Shown one piece after another: positions 34,589-42,872 of a stretch of 64,000 nucleotides of DNA. The stretch's first letter is position 1. Each line of letters begins with the position of its first letter. Under the pieces are notes generated by a model. That model did not search any database. It was given only the letters and a program-made list of their open reading frames with translations, and was not told the DNA's origin. The stretch is from Jidongwangia harbinensis (GTDB taxonomy: Bacteria > Actinomycetota > Actinomycetes > Mycobacteriales > Micromonosporaceae). Where the stretch lies: assembly GCF_020216025.1 (NCBI RefSeq), contig NZ_JAIWNC010000011.1:62001-126000 (forward strand). Direction: 5' to 3'. The translations under genes and the position numbers were made by a program.

Positions 34589-36025
34589 ATGCAGACGCGC
34601 AGCCTGACCGCAGCCGTACTCCTGACGATCGCCGCGACGCTGGTCTCCGTCCCGTCCGGCCCGGCCGCGCACGCCGCCGCGGCGGTCTGCAACCGGCACT
34701 GCGACGGTCGCGACCCGGCCCTGGCGACCGGCGACCGGCAGCCGGTCACCGTCACGCTGCACGGCCGCCGGTTCGCTCTGCACTTCGCCGACGCCGACGC
34801 CATGGGCTGGGCGTCGGTGGACGGCGGGCAGCCCGGTGACCAGCTCTGGCTGGACCGGTCCTTCGACGGCGGCCGCAGCTGGGGCGACGGCAGCCGGCTC
34901 GGTGACGCCCGGATCCCGGCCGGCGCCACCGGATGGCGCACCGCCATGTTCAACACCGACGACTGGGCCGCCCGCGGCGTCGGCGCGCTGCGGGCCTGCG
35001 GCAAGGCGGTCGACCGGCCGGACATCGCCTGTACCGCGTGGGCCCGCAGCACCTGGAACGCGCAGGACCGGCGCACCGCGGCGGCCACCGCGCTGATGAT
35101 GCGCTTCGACCGCGGCACCGGCCTGTTCGACACCAACGGCTGGTGGACCGGCGCGAACGCGCTCACCGCCCTGATCGAGAACATCCGGGTCACCGGCATG
35201 CGCAGCTACGACTACGCCATCGCCACCACGTACGACAAGAACGTGAACGCGCGGGAGGGACAGTTCCGCAACGAGTTCGTCGACGACACCGGGTGGTGGG
35301 GGCTGGCCTGGGTGGCCGCGTACGACCTCACCGGCGACAGCCGGTACCTGAGCACCGCCCGGGTCGCCGCCGAGCACATGTTCCGGTACTGGGACACCCG
35401 CTGCGGCGGCGGCGTGTACTGGAAGACCGACCGCAGGGTGAAGAACGCCATCGCGAACAGCCTCTACATCCAGCTCAACGCGGCGCTCGCGCAGCGCGTG
35501 CCCGGCGAGGCCGGTTACCGCCAGCGGGCCCAGGCCGGCTGGACCTGGTTCCGCGGCACCGGCATGCTGAACAGCTCGAACCTGGTCAACGACGGGGTGA
35601 ACCTGAGCACCTGCGGCGACAACGGCGACGTCGCCTGGACCTACAACCAGGGCGTACTGATCAACGCGCTGGTCCAGCTGCACCGGGTCACCGGCGATGC
35701 CGAGCTGCTGGCCACCGCCCGCCGGATCGGCGACGCGCTCACCACCAGGCTCAGCCCCGGCGGCATCCTCACCGAACCCCTGGAGAGCAACACCTGCAGC
35801 GGGGACGGCGTCTCGTTCAAGGGCGCCGCGATCCGCGGGCTGGGCGTGCTGAACGCGGCGACCGGCGGGGCCTACACCACCTACCTGCGGCGGCAGGCGG
35901 ACAGCAACCACGCGCACAACCGTGACTCGCTGGACTCCTACGGCAGCCACTGGGCCGGCCCGTACGTGTACACCAACCACAGCTGCCAGCACAGCGTGCT
36001 CGACCTGTTGAACGCCACGCCCTGA
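34589..36025 (+). CDS. secreted glycoside hydrolase family 76 (alpha-1,6-mannanase-like)
   Basis: A 478-residue exported enzyme. Signal peptide (SLTAAVLLTIAATLVSVPSG). An N-terminal ~90-residue beta domain precedes an (alpha/alpha)6 barrel. The catalytic Asp pair of GH76 is visible as D232-D233 in FVDDTGWWGL, and NQGVLINALVQL is a further family landmark. Such enzymes cut alpha-1,6-mannan of fungal cell walls or actinobacterial lipomannan. ATG 34589 is preferred; an in-frame ATG at 34568 adds seven residues. The upstream 60 bp are AT-rich, with TTGACG at 34555 and the palindrome TGTTAACA. Confidence 0.92.
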   Translation: MQTRSLTAAVLLTIAATLVSVPSGPAAHAAAAVCNRHCDGRDPALATGDRQPVTVTLHGRRFALHFADADAMGWASVDGGQPGDQLWLDRSFDGGRSWGDGSRLGDARIPAGATGWRTAMFNTDDWAARGVGALRACGKAVDRPDIACTAWARSTWNAQDRRTAAATALMMRFDRGTGLFDTNGWWTGANALTALIENIRVTGMRSYDYAIATTYDKNVNAREGQFRNEFVDDTGWWGLAWVAAYDLTGDSRYLSTARVAAEHMFRYWDTRCGGGVYWKTDRRVKNAIANSLYIQLNAALAQRVPGEAGYRQRAQAGWTWFRGTGMLNSSNLVNDGVNLSTCGDNGDVAWTYNQGVLINALVQLHRVTGDAELLATARRIGDALTTRLSPGGILTEPLESNTCSGDGVSFKGAAIRGLGVLNAATGGAYTTYLRRQADSNHAHNRDSLDSYGSHWAGPYVYTNHSCQHSVLDLLNATP

Positions 36026-36102
36026 TCGGGGGAAAGACTCAGCAGCTCCGGTTGGTTACCGATCGTGCCTGGCAGTACCCGCAGACACGAGAGGGAGGCC
36101 GG

Positions 36103-38802
36103 ATGGCCCACGACGTTCCGGACGCGGCACCGGCCCGCGACCACGGCGCCGTGTGGGCGAGCCGGCCCCTGCGCGTCTCCGCCGCGCTGGCCCTGGTGGC
36201 CGTGGTGTGGTTCGCCACCCAGCTCGTCGCCGGACCGGTCGAGCCGGTGCTCGCCGGCTGGCTGCTGAGCCCGGCCTCGGCGGCGCTCGCCGCGGTGCTG
36301 TGTCACCGGGCGGCCGGCACCGCCGGAGTGTCCCCGACCGCCCGGCGTTTCTGGCGGCTGACCACCCTGGCCCTGGCCGTGTTCAGCGTATCGATGGTGT
36401 CCCGGATCATCGACTCGATCAACGCCGACCTCACCATGACGGCACGGCTGAGCCTGCACAGCGCCGCGTTGCACGGGATCGCGGTCGTGCTGATCGTGTG
36501 GCCGCTGGCCCGGATGCCGCTGGGCATCCGCACCGGCGCCCAACGCGCCGCATTCTGGCTCGACATCACCACCCTGATGGCCTGCACCTCGATCTTCCTC
36601 TGGCACTTCGGGCCCGCCGTGCACGCCGGCACCCCGGACGCCACCGTGCTGGCCGGGCTCGCCTTGATGATCGGCGCCCTCCTCGGGGTGTTCGTCGCCG
36701 CCAAGGTACTGCTCACCGGCGCCGCCTTCGTCAACCACGGCGCACTGCGCACGATCGGGCTCACTCTGACCGTGGCCGGCGTCGGCCCGGCCCTTTCCAC
36801 GCAACTCGCCGGCCACCCGTACCTCGACACGACCGTGGTGATCGCCCCGGTGGCCTGCCTCCTGCTGGCCGTGGCAGCCCGCCAGGAGACCGTCGCGGCC
36901 CGCACGCCGGTCGCCGACGCTACCCGGCCGGCCCGCCGCTACAGCCTGACGCCGTACTTCGCGGTGGTCGCCACGGACGTGCTGCTGGTCGTCGCGGTCG
37001 CCACCGACGCGCCCGACCGCCTGCTGATCGCGGGAGTCGCGGTCGTGCTCACCGGCCTGGTGATCGTCCGGCAGGTCACCGCGTTCCGGGAGAACGACAA
37101 CCTGGTCAACCGCCTGGACGCCGGCATGCGCGCGCTGCGCGACAAGGAGCAGCGGTTCCGGGCCCTGGTGCAGAACTCCACCGAGGTGGTCTCGATCAGC
37201 AGCCCGGAGGGCGTGATCAGCTACGTCAGCCCGGCGCTGGAGCGGGTCCTCGGCCGGAGCGTCGAAGACCTGGAGGGGAACGGCTACACCCCGCTCGTGC
37301 ATCCGGACGACGCGCCCGTGGTCGCGGAGAACATCGCGCACGTCGCGACGCGTCCCGGCAACACCGCCACCTTCCAGGCCCGCCTGGGTCACGCCGACGG
37401 CTCCTGGCGCTGGATGGAGGTGATCAGCGCGAACCTGTCCGACGAACCGAGCGTCGCCGGCATCGTCAGCAACGCCCGGGACATCACCGAGACGCGCCAG
37501 ATCCAGGACCGGCTGAGCCACGAGGCCACCCACGACGCGCTGACCGGGCTGGCCAACCGGACGCTGTTCGCCGAGCGTCTGCACACCTGCCTCGCCCAGG
37601 CCCGCCCGGGCCACCGGATCAGCATCGTGCTGGTCGACCTGGACGACTTCAAGACCGTCAACGACACGCTCGGCCACGCGGTCGGCGATGCGCTGCTGAT
37701 GCACGTGGCCGACCGGATGCGGGTCAGCGTCCGGCCCACCGACGTGGTGGCGCGGCTCGGCGGCGACGAGTTCGCCATCCTGTTCGAGGACCTCAGTGAG
37801 ACGTCGGTGGACGACGTGCTCGGCCGGATCGCGTACGCCCTGGGCGAGCCGGCGCAGATCGACGACCACCTGCTCACCGTGCAGGCCAGCTTCGGCGTGG
37901 TGGACGCGCAGTACGGCGACGACGCGGGCGACCTGCTGCGGCAGGCGGACATCGCGATGTACGACGCCAAGGAACGCGGGGACGGTGGCTACCAGCGGTA
38001 CGAGCCCGGCATGGAGGCCCGGGGCGCGGAGCGCAGCCGGCACGCCACCGCGTTGCGGGCCGCGATCGCCGAGGACCAGCTGGTGCTGCACTACCAGCCG
38101 GTGGTGACGCTGCCCGAGGGCCGGATCACCGGCGTCGAGGCGCTGCTCCGGTGGCAGCACCCGACCGAGGGCCTGCTCGGGCCGATCGCCTTCATCGACG
38201 CCGCCGAGCAGACCGGGCTGATCGTGCCGCTGGGCCGGTGGGTCCTGCGCGAGGCCACCCGGCAGGCGGCGGCCTGGCTCGCCGAGTACGGCGACATGAG
38301 CCCCAGCTCGGTCTCGGTGAACGCGTCGGCCCGCCAGCTGCGCGAGCCCAACTTCGCGGCCGAGGTCGCCCAGGCGCTGCGCGACAGCGGCCTGCCCGCA
38401 CACCGGCTCACCATCGAGATCACCGAGTCCACCGCGGTGGGCGGCGGCGCCACCCAGGACACCCTGCGGCGGCTGCGCTCCCTGGGCGTACGGCTGTCGC
38501 TCGACGACTTCGGCACCGGCGCCTCCACGCTCAGCCTGCTGGCCACCTGCCCGGTGGACCAGATCAAGCTGGACCGCTCGTTCGCCCCGGTGCCCGGCCC
38601 GGACGCGATCGCCAACGCGGTGGTGCAGCTGGCCCGCGCGTTCGGCGTCGAGGCGGTGGCCGAGGGGGTGGAGACACCGGCCCAGGCGGCCCGGCTGGAG
38701 AGCCTCGGCTATCTGCGGGCGCAGGGCTTCCACTTCGCCCGGCCGATGGCGCCGGAGCAGCTGTCTAACGAGCTGATGAGCCGGCTTGCAATGCGGCCGT
38801 GA
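36103..38802 (+). CDS. membrane-bound PAS-GGDEF-EAL c-di-GMP signalling protein
   Basis: An 899-residue protein. The first ~320 residues hold about eight membrane spans. A PAS domain follows (about 350-460, RFRALVQNSTEVVSISSPEG), then GGDEF with intact LGGDEF at about 552 and an RxxD inhibitory site (RPTD) five residues before it. The EAL domain (about 645-890) has EALLRWQHP, with LDDFGTGASTLSLL downstream. Both synthesis and hydrolysis of c-di-GMP look possible. ATG with GAGGGAGG upstream. Its 3' end overlaps that of the convergent TetR gene by 38 bp. Confidence 0.93.
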   Translation: MAHDVPDAAPARDHGAVWASRPLRVSAALALVAVVWFATQLVAGPVEPVLAGWLLSPASAALAAVLCHRAAGTAGVSPTARRFWRLTTLALAVFSVSMVSRIIDSINADLTMTARLSLHSAALHGIAVVLIVWPLARMPLGIRTGAQRAAFWLDITTLMACTSIFLWHFGPAVHAGTPDATVLAGLALMIGALLGVFVAAKVLLTGAAFVNHGALRTIGLTLTVAGVGPALSTQLAGHPYLDTTVVIAPVACLLLAVAARQETVAARTPVADATRPARRYSLTPYFAVVATDVLLVVAVATDAPDRLLIAGVAVVLTGLVIVRQVTAFRENDNLVNRLDAGMRALRDKEQRFRALVQNSTEVVSISSPEGVISYVSPALERVLGRSVEDLEGNGYTPLVHPDDAPVVAENIAHVATRPGNTATFQARLGHADGSWRWMEVISANLSDEPSVAGIVSNARDITETRQIQDRLSHEATHDALTGLANRTLFAERLHTCLAQARPGHRISIVLVDLDDFKTVNDTLGHAVGDALLMHVADRMRVSVRPTDVVARLGGDEFAILFEDLSETSVDDVLGRIAYALGEPAQIDDHLLTVQASFGVVDAQYGDDAGDLLRQADIAMYDAKERGDGGYQRYEPGMEARGAERSRHATALRAAIAEDQLVLHYQPVVTLPEGRITGVEALLRWQHPTEGLLGPIAFIDAAEQTGLIVPLGRWVLREATRQAAAWLAEYGDMSPSSVSVNASARQLREPNFAAEVAQALRDSGLPAHRLTIEITESTAVGGGATQDTLRRLRSLGVRLSLDDFGTGASTLSLLATCPVDQIKLDRSFAPVPGPDAIANAVVQLARAFGVEAVAEGVETPAQAARLESLGYLRAQGFHFARPMAPEQLSNELMSRLAMRP

Positions 38803-39373
38803 CCAGCTCGGTCAACCGCTCCAGGTAGTCGTCGCTGACCGGGGTGCGGGCCACCGCGAGCCGCCAGTACAGCGGGCCCAGGATCAGGTCGACGGCGAGT
38901 TCGGGGTCGGCGTCGGCGGGCAGCTCGCCGCGCGCCACGGCCTGGCCGACCAGCTTGTCGCCGACCGCCTGCTGATGGCTGCGCAGCGCCTTCTGCAGCG
39001 TCTCGGCGATCTTGGGGTTGCGGGCCGCCTCGGCCATCAGGTCGGGAATGATCTGGGAGGCATACCGGTGTTGCAGAGCCTTGGTCGCGATCATCATGAG
39101 CAGCTGCAGGTCGCCGGCGAAGCTGCCGGTGTCCGGCAGCGGCACGGCCCGTCCGGCGACATCCGAGACGATCTCCAGGACCATCTCGAGTTTGTTGCTC
39201 CACCGGCGGTAGATTGCGGTCTTGCCGACCCCGGCACGGCGCGCCACCGCCTCGATCGAAAGGCGGCCGTAGCCCACCTGGGCCAGCTCGTTCATCACCG
39301 CGTTTCGAATGGCCTTGGTGATGTCCCCGCGGAGCACCGCGGCCCCCGCCGGTGCTCGCTTGACTGTTGCCAC
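38765..39373 (-). CDS. TetR/AcrR family regulator
   Basis: A 202-residue regulator: helix-turn-helix in LSIEAVARRAGVGKTAIYRRW (about 38-60) and a TetR_C_16/AcrR-like ligand domain ending GPLYWRLAVARTPVSDDYLERL. GTG start inside a 20-bp dyad (39361-39380), consistent with autorepression. Its C-terminal 38 bp overlap the end of the convergent GGDEF-EAL gene. A target could be the exporter genes starting at 39547, which are divergent. Confidence 0.9.
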   Translation of the reverse strand: MATVKRAPAGAAVLRGDITKAIRNAVMNELAQVGYGRLSIEAVARRAGVGKTAIYRRWSNKLEMVLEIVSDVAGRAVPLPDTGSFAGDLQLLMMIATKALQHRYASQIIPDLMAEAARNPKIAETLQKALRSHQQAVGDKLVGQAVARGELPADADPELAVDLILGPLYWRLAVARTPVSDDYLERLTELVTAALQAGSSAR

Positions 39374-39380
39374 TCAGTCA
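39361..39380. promoter_or_regulatory. dyad overlapping the TetR start
   Basis: TGACTG (39361-39366) and CAGTCA (39375-39380) with an 8-base spacer, covering the GTG start codon at 39373; CTATAG just beyond (39381-39386) may be a -10 element on the minus strand. Candidate autoregulatory operator. Confidence 0.5.
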
Positions 39381-39546
39381 CTATAGCGCTACGTCGTAAC
39401 GGTTGCGTTCCGGCGTGCGGTCGGCTAGCGTCAGCCGCACGTCGATACGACTCCGTTTCATCGGCGCAAACCTGGTTAGTGTGTTGACGCGCAAGTCCCC
39501 TTGGTCCGCGGATGCCGACGGACCGATCAGATCGGAGCGCCACCCC

Positions 39547-40443
39547 ATGCCCCAGACGGCGGTCGCCGATTCCGACACCGGCCTCACGCTCAAGGAGCTG
39601 GCTCATCGACACGGCCTCAGCTCGGCCGGCGCACTGCCCAGCTTCCCGGCGTACACCCGGCAGCTCTGGTCGTACCGGCACTTCATCTCGTCCTACGCGA
39701 ACGCGAAGGTCACCTCGTCGCTGGGCAAGACCCGGCTGGGCAGCCTCTGGCAGGTCCTCACCCCGCTGATCAACGCCGGGGTGTATCTGGTGATCTTCGG
39801 GGTGCTGCTCAAGACCCACCGGAACATGGACAACTTCATCGCGTACCTCTGCATCGGGGTCTTCCTGTTCGGGTTCACCCAGTCGGTGACCCAGGCCGGC
39901 GTGCAGTCGATCACCAGCAACCTGGGCCTGATCCGGGCGTTGCACTTTCCCCGGGCCTGCCTGCCGATCGCGGTGGTGCTGGTGGAACTGCGCAACATGA
40001 TGGCCGCGATGGCGGTACTGATGGTCATCGTGGTCGGCACCGGCGAGCCGATCACCTGGCAGTGGCTGCTGATCCCCCCGGTCCTGCTGCTCCAGGCACT
40101 GTTCAACGCGGGGATGGCCACCGCCGGTGCCCGCCTCGGCGCCAAGCTCACCGACATCCGCCAGCTGGTCCCGTTCGTCATGCGGATCTGGCTGTACGGC
40201 TCCGCCGTGCTCTATCCGGTCAGCTTCTTCGCCGAGCGGCTCAGCGGCTGGAAACTGGCGCTGGTCGAGGCCAACCCGCTGCTGGTGTACATCGAGCTGA
40301 TGCGGCACGCGCTGATGGAGAAGGTCGAACTGGCCAACCCGCCGGCCGTGCTGTGGGCCCAGGCCGCCGGGTGGGCACTGGTGGTCGGCATCGGCGGATT
40401 TGTCTACTTCTGGCGCGGAGAGAAGGGTTACGGCCGTGGCTGA
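39547..40443 (+). CDS. ABC-2 polysaccharide/teichoic-acid export permease (TagG/Wzm-like)
   Basis: A 298-residue membrane protein with a cytoplasmic N-terminal helix (RQLWSYRHFISSYANAKVTS), TRLGSLWQVLTPLINAGVYL as the conserved ABC-2 entry, and about six spans. It would form the channel for a lipid-linked glycan or teichoic acid polymer together with the ATPase encoded downstream (8-base overlap). ATG start. The glycerophosphotransferase genes at 51-55 kb are plausible sources of its substrate, an inference only. Confidence 0.92.
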   Translation: MPQTAVADSDTGLTLKELAHRHGLSSAGALPSFPAYTRQLWSYRHFISSYANAKVTSSLGKTRLGSLWQVLTPLINAGVYLVIFGVLLKTHRNMDNFIAYLCIGVFLFGFTQSVTQAGVQSITSNLGLIRALHFPRACLPIAVVLVELRNMMAAMAVLMVIVVGTGEPITWQWLLIPPVLLLQALFNAGMATAGARLGAKLTDIRQLVPFVMRIWLYGSAVLYPVSFFAERLSGWKLALVEANPLLVYIELMRHALMEKVELANPPAVLWAQAAGWALVVGIGGFVYFWRGEKGYGRG

Positions 40444-41215
40444 CCCCACCGGCGAGCGCGTCCCCACCGTGATCGTGGACGACGCCCACGTGGTCTACCG
40501 GGTGCACGGCTCGGGATCCCCGGGCAGCGGCACCCCGGTGGCCAGCTTCAAGCGCCTGGTCACCGGCACCAAGCAGGCCGCCGTCCGCGAGGTGCACGCG
40601 ATCAAGGGGGTCAGCTTCGTCGCCTACCGCGGCGAGGCGATCGGCCTGATCGGCAGCAACGGCTCCGGCAAGTCGACGCTGCTGCGCGCGATCGCCGGCC
40701 TGCTACCGGTGCAGAGCGGCGCGATCTACGCCGCCGGCCAGCCGTCGCTGCTCGGCGTCAACGCGGCACTGATGAACGACCTGCCCGGCGAGCGCAACGT
40801 GGTGCTCGGCTGCCTGGCGATGGGAATGACGCCGGCCGACGTGAAGGCGAAGACCGCCGACATCATCGAGTTCTCCGGGATCAACGAGCGCGGCGACTTC
40901 AGCTCCCTGCCGATGCGGACGTACTCCTCCGGCATGGCCGCCCGGCTGCGGTTCTCCATCGCCGCCGCCAAGGAGCACGACGTGCTGCTGATCGACGAGG
41001 CGCTGGCCACCGGCGACGCGAAGTTCCGCCGCCGCAGCGAGCAGCGGGTCCGGGATCTGCGCAAGGAGGCCGGGACGGTGTTCCTGGTCAGCCACAGCGA
41101 GCAGTCCATCCGGGACACCTGTGAGCGGAGCATCTGGCTGGAGTCCGGCCTGATCCGCGGGGACGGGCCGACCGAGCAGGTGCTGAAGGAGTACGAGGCC
41201 TACATGCGCAAGTAG
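40436..41215 (+). CDS. ABC export ATPase (TagH/Wzt-like)
   Basis: A 259-residue ATPase: Walker A GSNGSGKST, signature YSSGMAARLRFSIAAA, Walker B VLLIDEALATGD and H-loop VSHSEQSIRDTC, the pattern of teichoic acid/O-antigen exporters. It ends soon after the ATPase core, so it lacks the C-terminal carbohydrate-binding domain seen in some Wzt proteins. GTG start overlaps the permease stop by 8 bases. Confidence 0.93.
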   Translation: MADPTGERVPTVIVDDAHVVYRVHGSGSPGSGTPVASFKRLVTGTKQAAVREVHAIKGVSFVAYRGEAIGLIGSNGSGKSTLLRAIAGLLPVQSGAIYAAGQPSLLGVNAALMNDLPGERNVVLGCLAMGMTPADVKAKTADIIEFSGINERGDFSSLPMRTYSSGMAARLRFSIAAAKEHDVLLIDEALATGDAKFRRRSEQRVRDLRKEAGTVFLVSHSEQSIRDTCERSIWLESGLIRGDGPTEQVLKEYEAYMRK

Positions 41216-41236
41216 GCCCCGTACCCGATCCGGCCG

Positions 41237-41253
41237 GGTGCGCTCAGCGCACC
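41237..41253. terminator. short convergent hairpin
   Basis: GGTGCGC and GCGCACC pair round a 3-base loop, between the Wzt-like gene (ends 41215) and the convergent secreted protein, overlapping the latter's stop codon. A 7-bp stem; weak terminator candidate. Confidence 0.4.
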
Positions 41254-42296
41254 GAGAGATGCACGTGGTTGGTGTGGTCGCTGGACGGATCGCCGCCGGC
41301 ACCGGAGTAGGACTTCCACCGGTCGCTGCTGGCCAGCCAGATGCGCCGGTACCAGATCACGTAGAGCACGCCCAGGGCGTCGGCGTTGTCGACGAAGTAG
41401 TCCGCCAGCCGGTCGCCGTAGTCCCGGCTCGCGCCGGTGGCGTCCCCGCCGAAGCCGTTCTTGTCGGCGGCGAAGTCGCAGGCCCGGCCCTTGGGATGCT
41501 CACCGCTGTTCTGCTCCCGGAAGCAGGCGACATAGCGGGTGAACCCGTCCTTCTGCGCCTCCTTCATGGCGTGCGCCAGACGCGGGGTGATGCAACCGCT
41601 GGTGGTCGGGTCGTTGACCGTGCAGCCCTCGCCGGACAGCGAGCCGTCGGAGTTGCGCGGCGCCGCCGCGGCCCGGTCGGTGTTCCCGCCACCACCCGCT
41701 GAACCCGCGTCCTGCCCCTGGTTGGCGGCCTTGAGCGCCTTCTCCGCCTGGGACTTCCGCTTGGCCATCACGTCGAGCTGCTTCTGCTGCTCCTTGACCG
41801 TGGCGTCGATCGCGGCCTTGGCCTGAGCCTGCTTGGTCCGGGTCTCCTTCAGCTCGCGCAACGCCCGGTCCTGCTTGACGGCGAGCGTCTCCAGCGTCTC
41901 GGCCCGGTCCAGCAGGCTGCCGGTGGACGACGCGGTCAACAGCGCCTTCATCGGCCCGAGCCGCCCGGTGCGGTACGTCTGCTGGGCGATCTCGTCCAGC
42001 GCCTGCTGGCGCGGGCCCAGTTCGGCGTCGAGCTTCTTCAGCAGCCCGGTGAGTTCGCCCTGCCGCTTCTTGGAGCGGCCCAGCGCCTCCTTGGCCTCGA
42101 CGAACCCCTTGGACGCGGCCTCGAGCTGCTCGATCAGGGACTTGCTGCCGCCCTCGCCGTCGTCACCCGAGTCGCCGGGCGCGGCCAGCGGGCGGGGCGC
42201 GGCGCCGGCCGGCGCCGGCGCGACGGCCAGTCCGGACATGGCGATCACCAGCGCGAGGATCGGCGCTAATCGTCGCCGGACAGTGTGGTACTTCAC
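41244..42296 (-). CDS. secreted coiled-coil protein with M15-like C-terminal domain, c-di-AMP riboswitch controlled
   Basis: A 350-residue exported protein. Signal peptide (LAPILALVIAMSGLAVAPA), then a long coiled coil (about 50-195) like those of NlpC/P60 hydrolases. After a Gly linker is a domain with SGEHPKGRACDF (about 260-271) and HTNHVHLSV at the end; H-x6-D plus HxH recalls the zinc site of M15 peptidases. It probably acts on or regulates peptidoglycan. GTG start with GGAAGG upstream. A ydaO riboswitch lies immediately 5'. Paralogue of 42873-43898. Confidence 0.85.
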   Translation of the reverse strand: MKYHTVRRRLAPILALVIAMSGLAVAPAPAGAAPRPLAAPGDSGDDGEGGSKSLIEQLEAASKGFVEAKEALGRSKKRQGELTGLLKKLDAELGPRQQALDEIAQQTYRTGRLGPMKALLTASSTGSLLDRAETLETLAVKQDRALRELKETRTKQAQAKAAIDATVKEQQKQLDVMAKRKSQAEKALKAANQGQDAGSAGGGGNTDRAAAAPRNSDGSLSGEGCTVNDPTTSGCITPRLAHAMKEAQKDGFTRYVACFREQNSGEHPKGRACDFAADKNGFGGDATGASRDYGDRLADYFVDNADALGVLYVIWYRRIWLASSDRWKSYSGAGGDPSSDHTNHVHLSVR

Positions 42297-42309
42297 GTGC
42301 CTTCCTTCC

Positions 42310-42445
42310 GTCGGCCGCCGACCGGGTTAGCTGACGGGTTCGGGACGGAAGCGATCCCTACCGCGCCGGACGTCGGACGCCCGGGCGGATTCACCCCATT
42401 ACCTGGGTTGTGGTTCCCCGGCTCGCCTCGCGGCGATTAGACGGC
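42310..42445 (-). ncRNA. ydaO/yuaA (c-di-AMP) riboswitch
   Basis: Read on the minus strand, the conserved ydaO elements appear in order: CGCCGC P1 strand, CCGGGGAACCAC, GGGGTGAATCCG, GGTAGGGATCGCTTCC and CGAACCCGTCAGCTAACC, then GGTCGGCGG closing P1. It is the 5' leader of the gene starting at 42296. The aptamer abuts the ribosome site (GGAAGGAAGG) with no room for a separate terminator hairpin, so control may be on translation. In this class c-di-AMP binding normally lowers expression. Confidence 0.93.
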
Positions 42446-42447
42446 GA

Positions 42448-42467
42448 TCACCGTTCGGTAACGGTGA
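42448..42467. promoter_or_regulatory. 8-bp inverted repeat upstream of the minus-strand riboswitch
   Basis: TCACCGTT-CGGT-AACGGTGA, a perfect 8-bp-arm hairpin or dyad. It lies just 5' of the minus-strand riboswitch, near the expected promoter. A response-regulator or other operator is possible. Confidence 0.45.
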
Positions 42468-42727
42468 CCGAGACGAACGATACCGACGAATTCCCGAATC
42501 GCCAGCGGTAGTACTGAGCGCTACATATCGACCACGTTCAGCGATGAGATCGCGGGCAGAATGCAACGACTCACATTAATACGTGGTTACGGCCCAATCT
42601 CACGCAAAGTCATTGCGCAGTAACGGCAATTCGCCGCGGTCGTGGTGCTGAAGGACGGAGATTCGTCGGGTAAGCTGGCCGCCGGTCACTGCCAAAAGGT
42701 GCCGCCCCCAAGGCACCGGCAGGCCAC

Positions 42728-42855
42728 CGCTTAATCGCCGCAAGGCGTACCGGGGAACCACTTTTCCTGGGGTGAATCCGCACGTGTGTGCACGCACACG
42801 AGCGGTAGGGATCGCTTCCATCCCGAACCCGTCAGCTAACTCGGTCGGCGGCAAC
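42728..42855 (+). ncRNA. ydaO/yuaA (c-di-AMP) riboswitch
   Basis: The same ordered motifs on the plus strand: CGCCGC, CCGGGGAACCAC, GGGGTGAATCCG, a variable stem (ACGTGTGTGCACGCACACG), GGTAGGGATCGCTTCC, CGAACCCGTCAGCTAAC and GGTCGGCGGC. It leads the gene at 42873; the ribosome site AAGGAA follows at once. It is a second, divergent copy of the aptamer at 42310-42445, about 280 bp away. Confidence 0.93.
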
Positions 42856-42872
42856 ACGGAAGGAACACCTGA

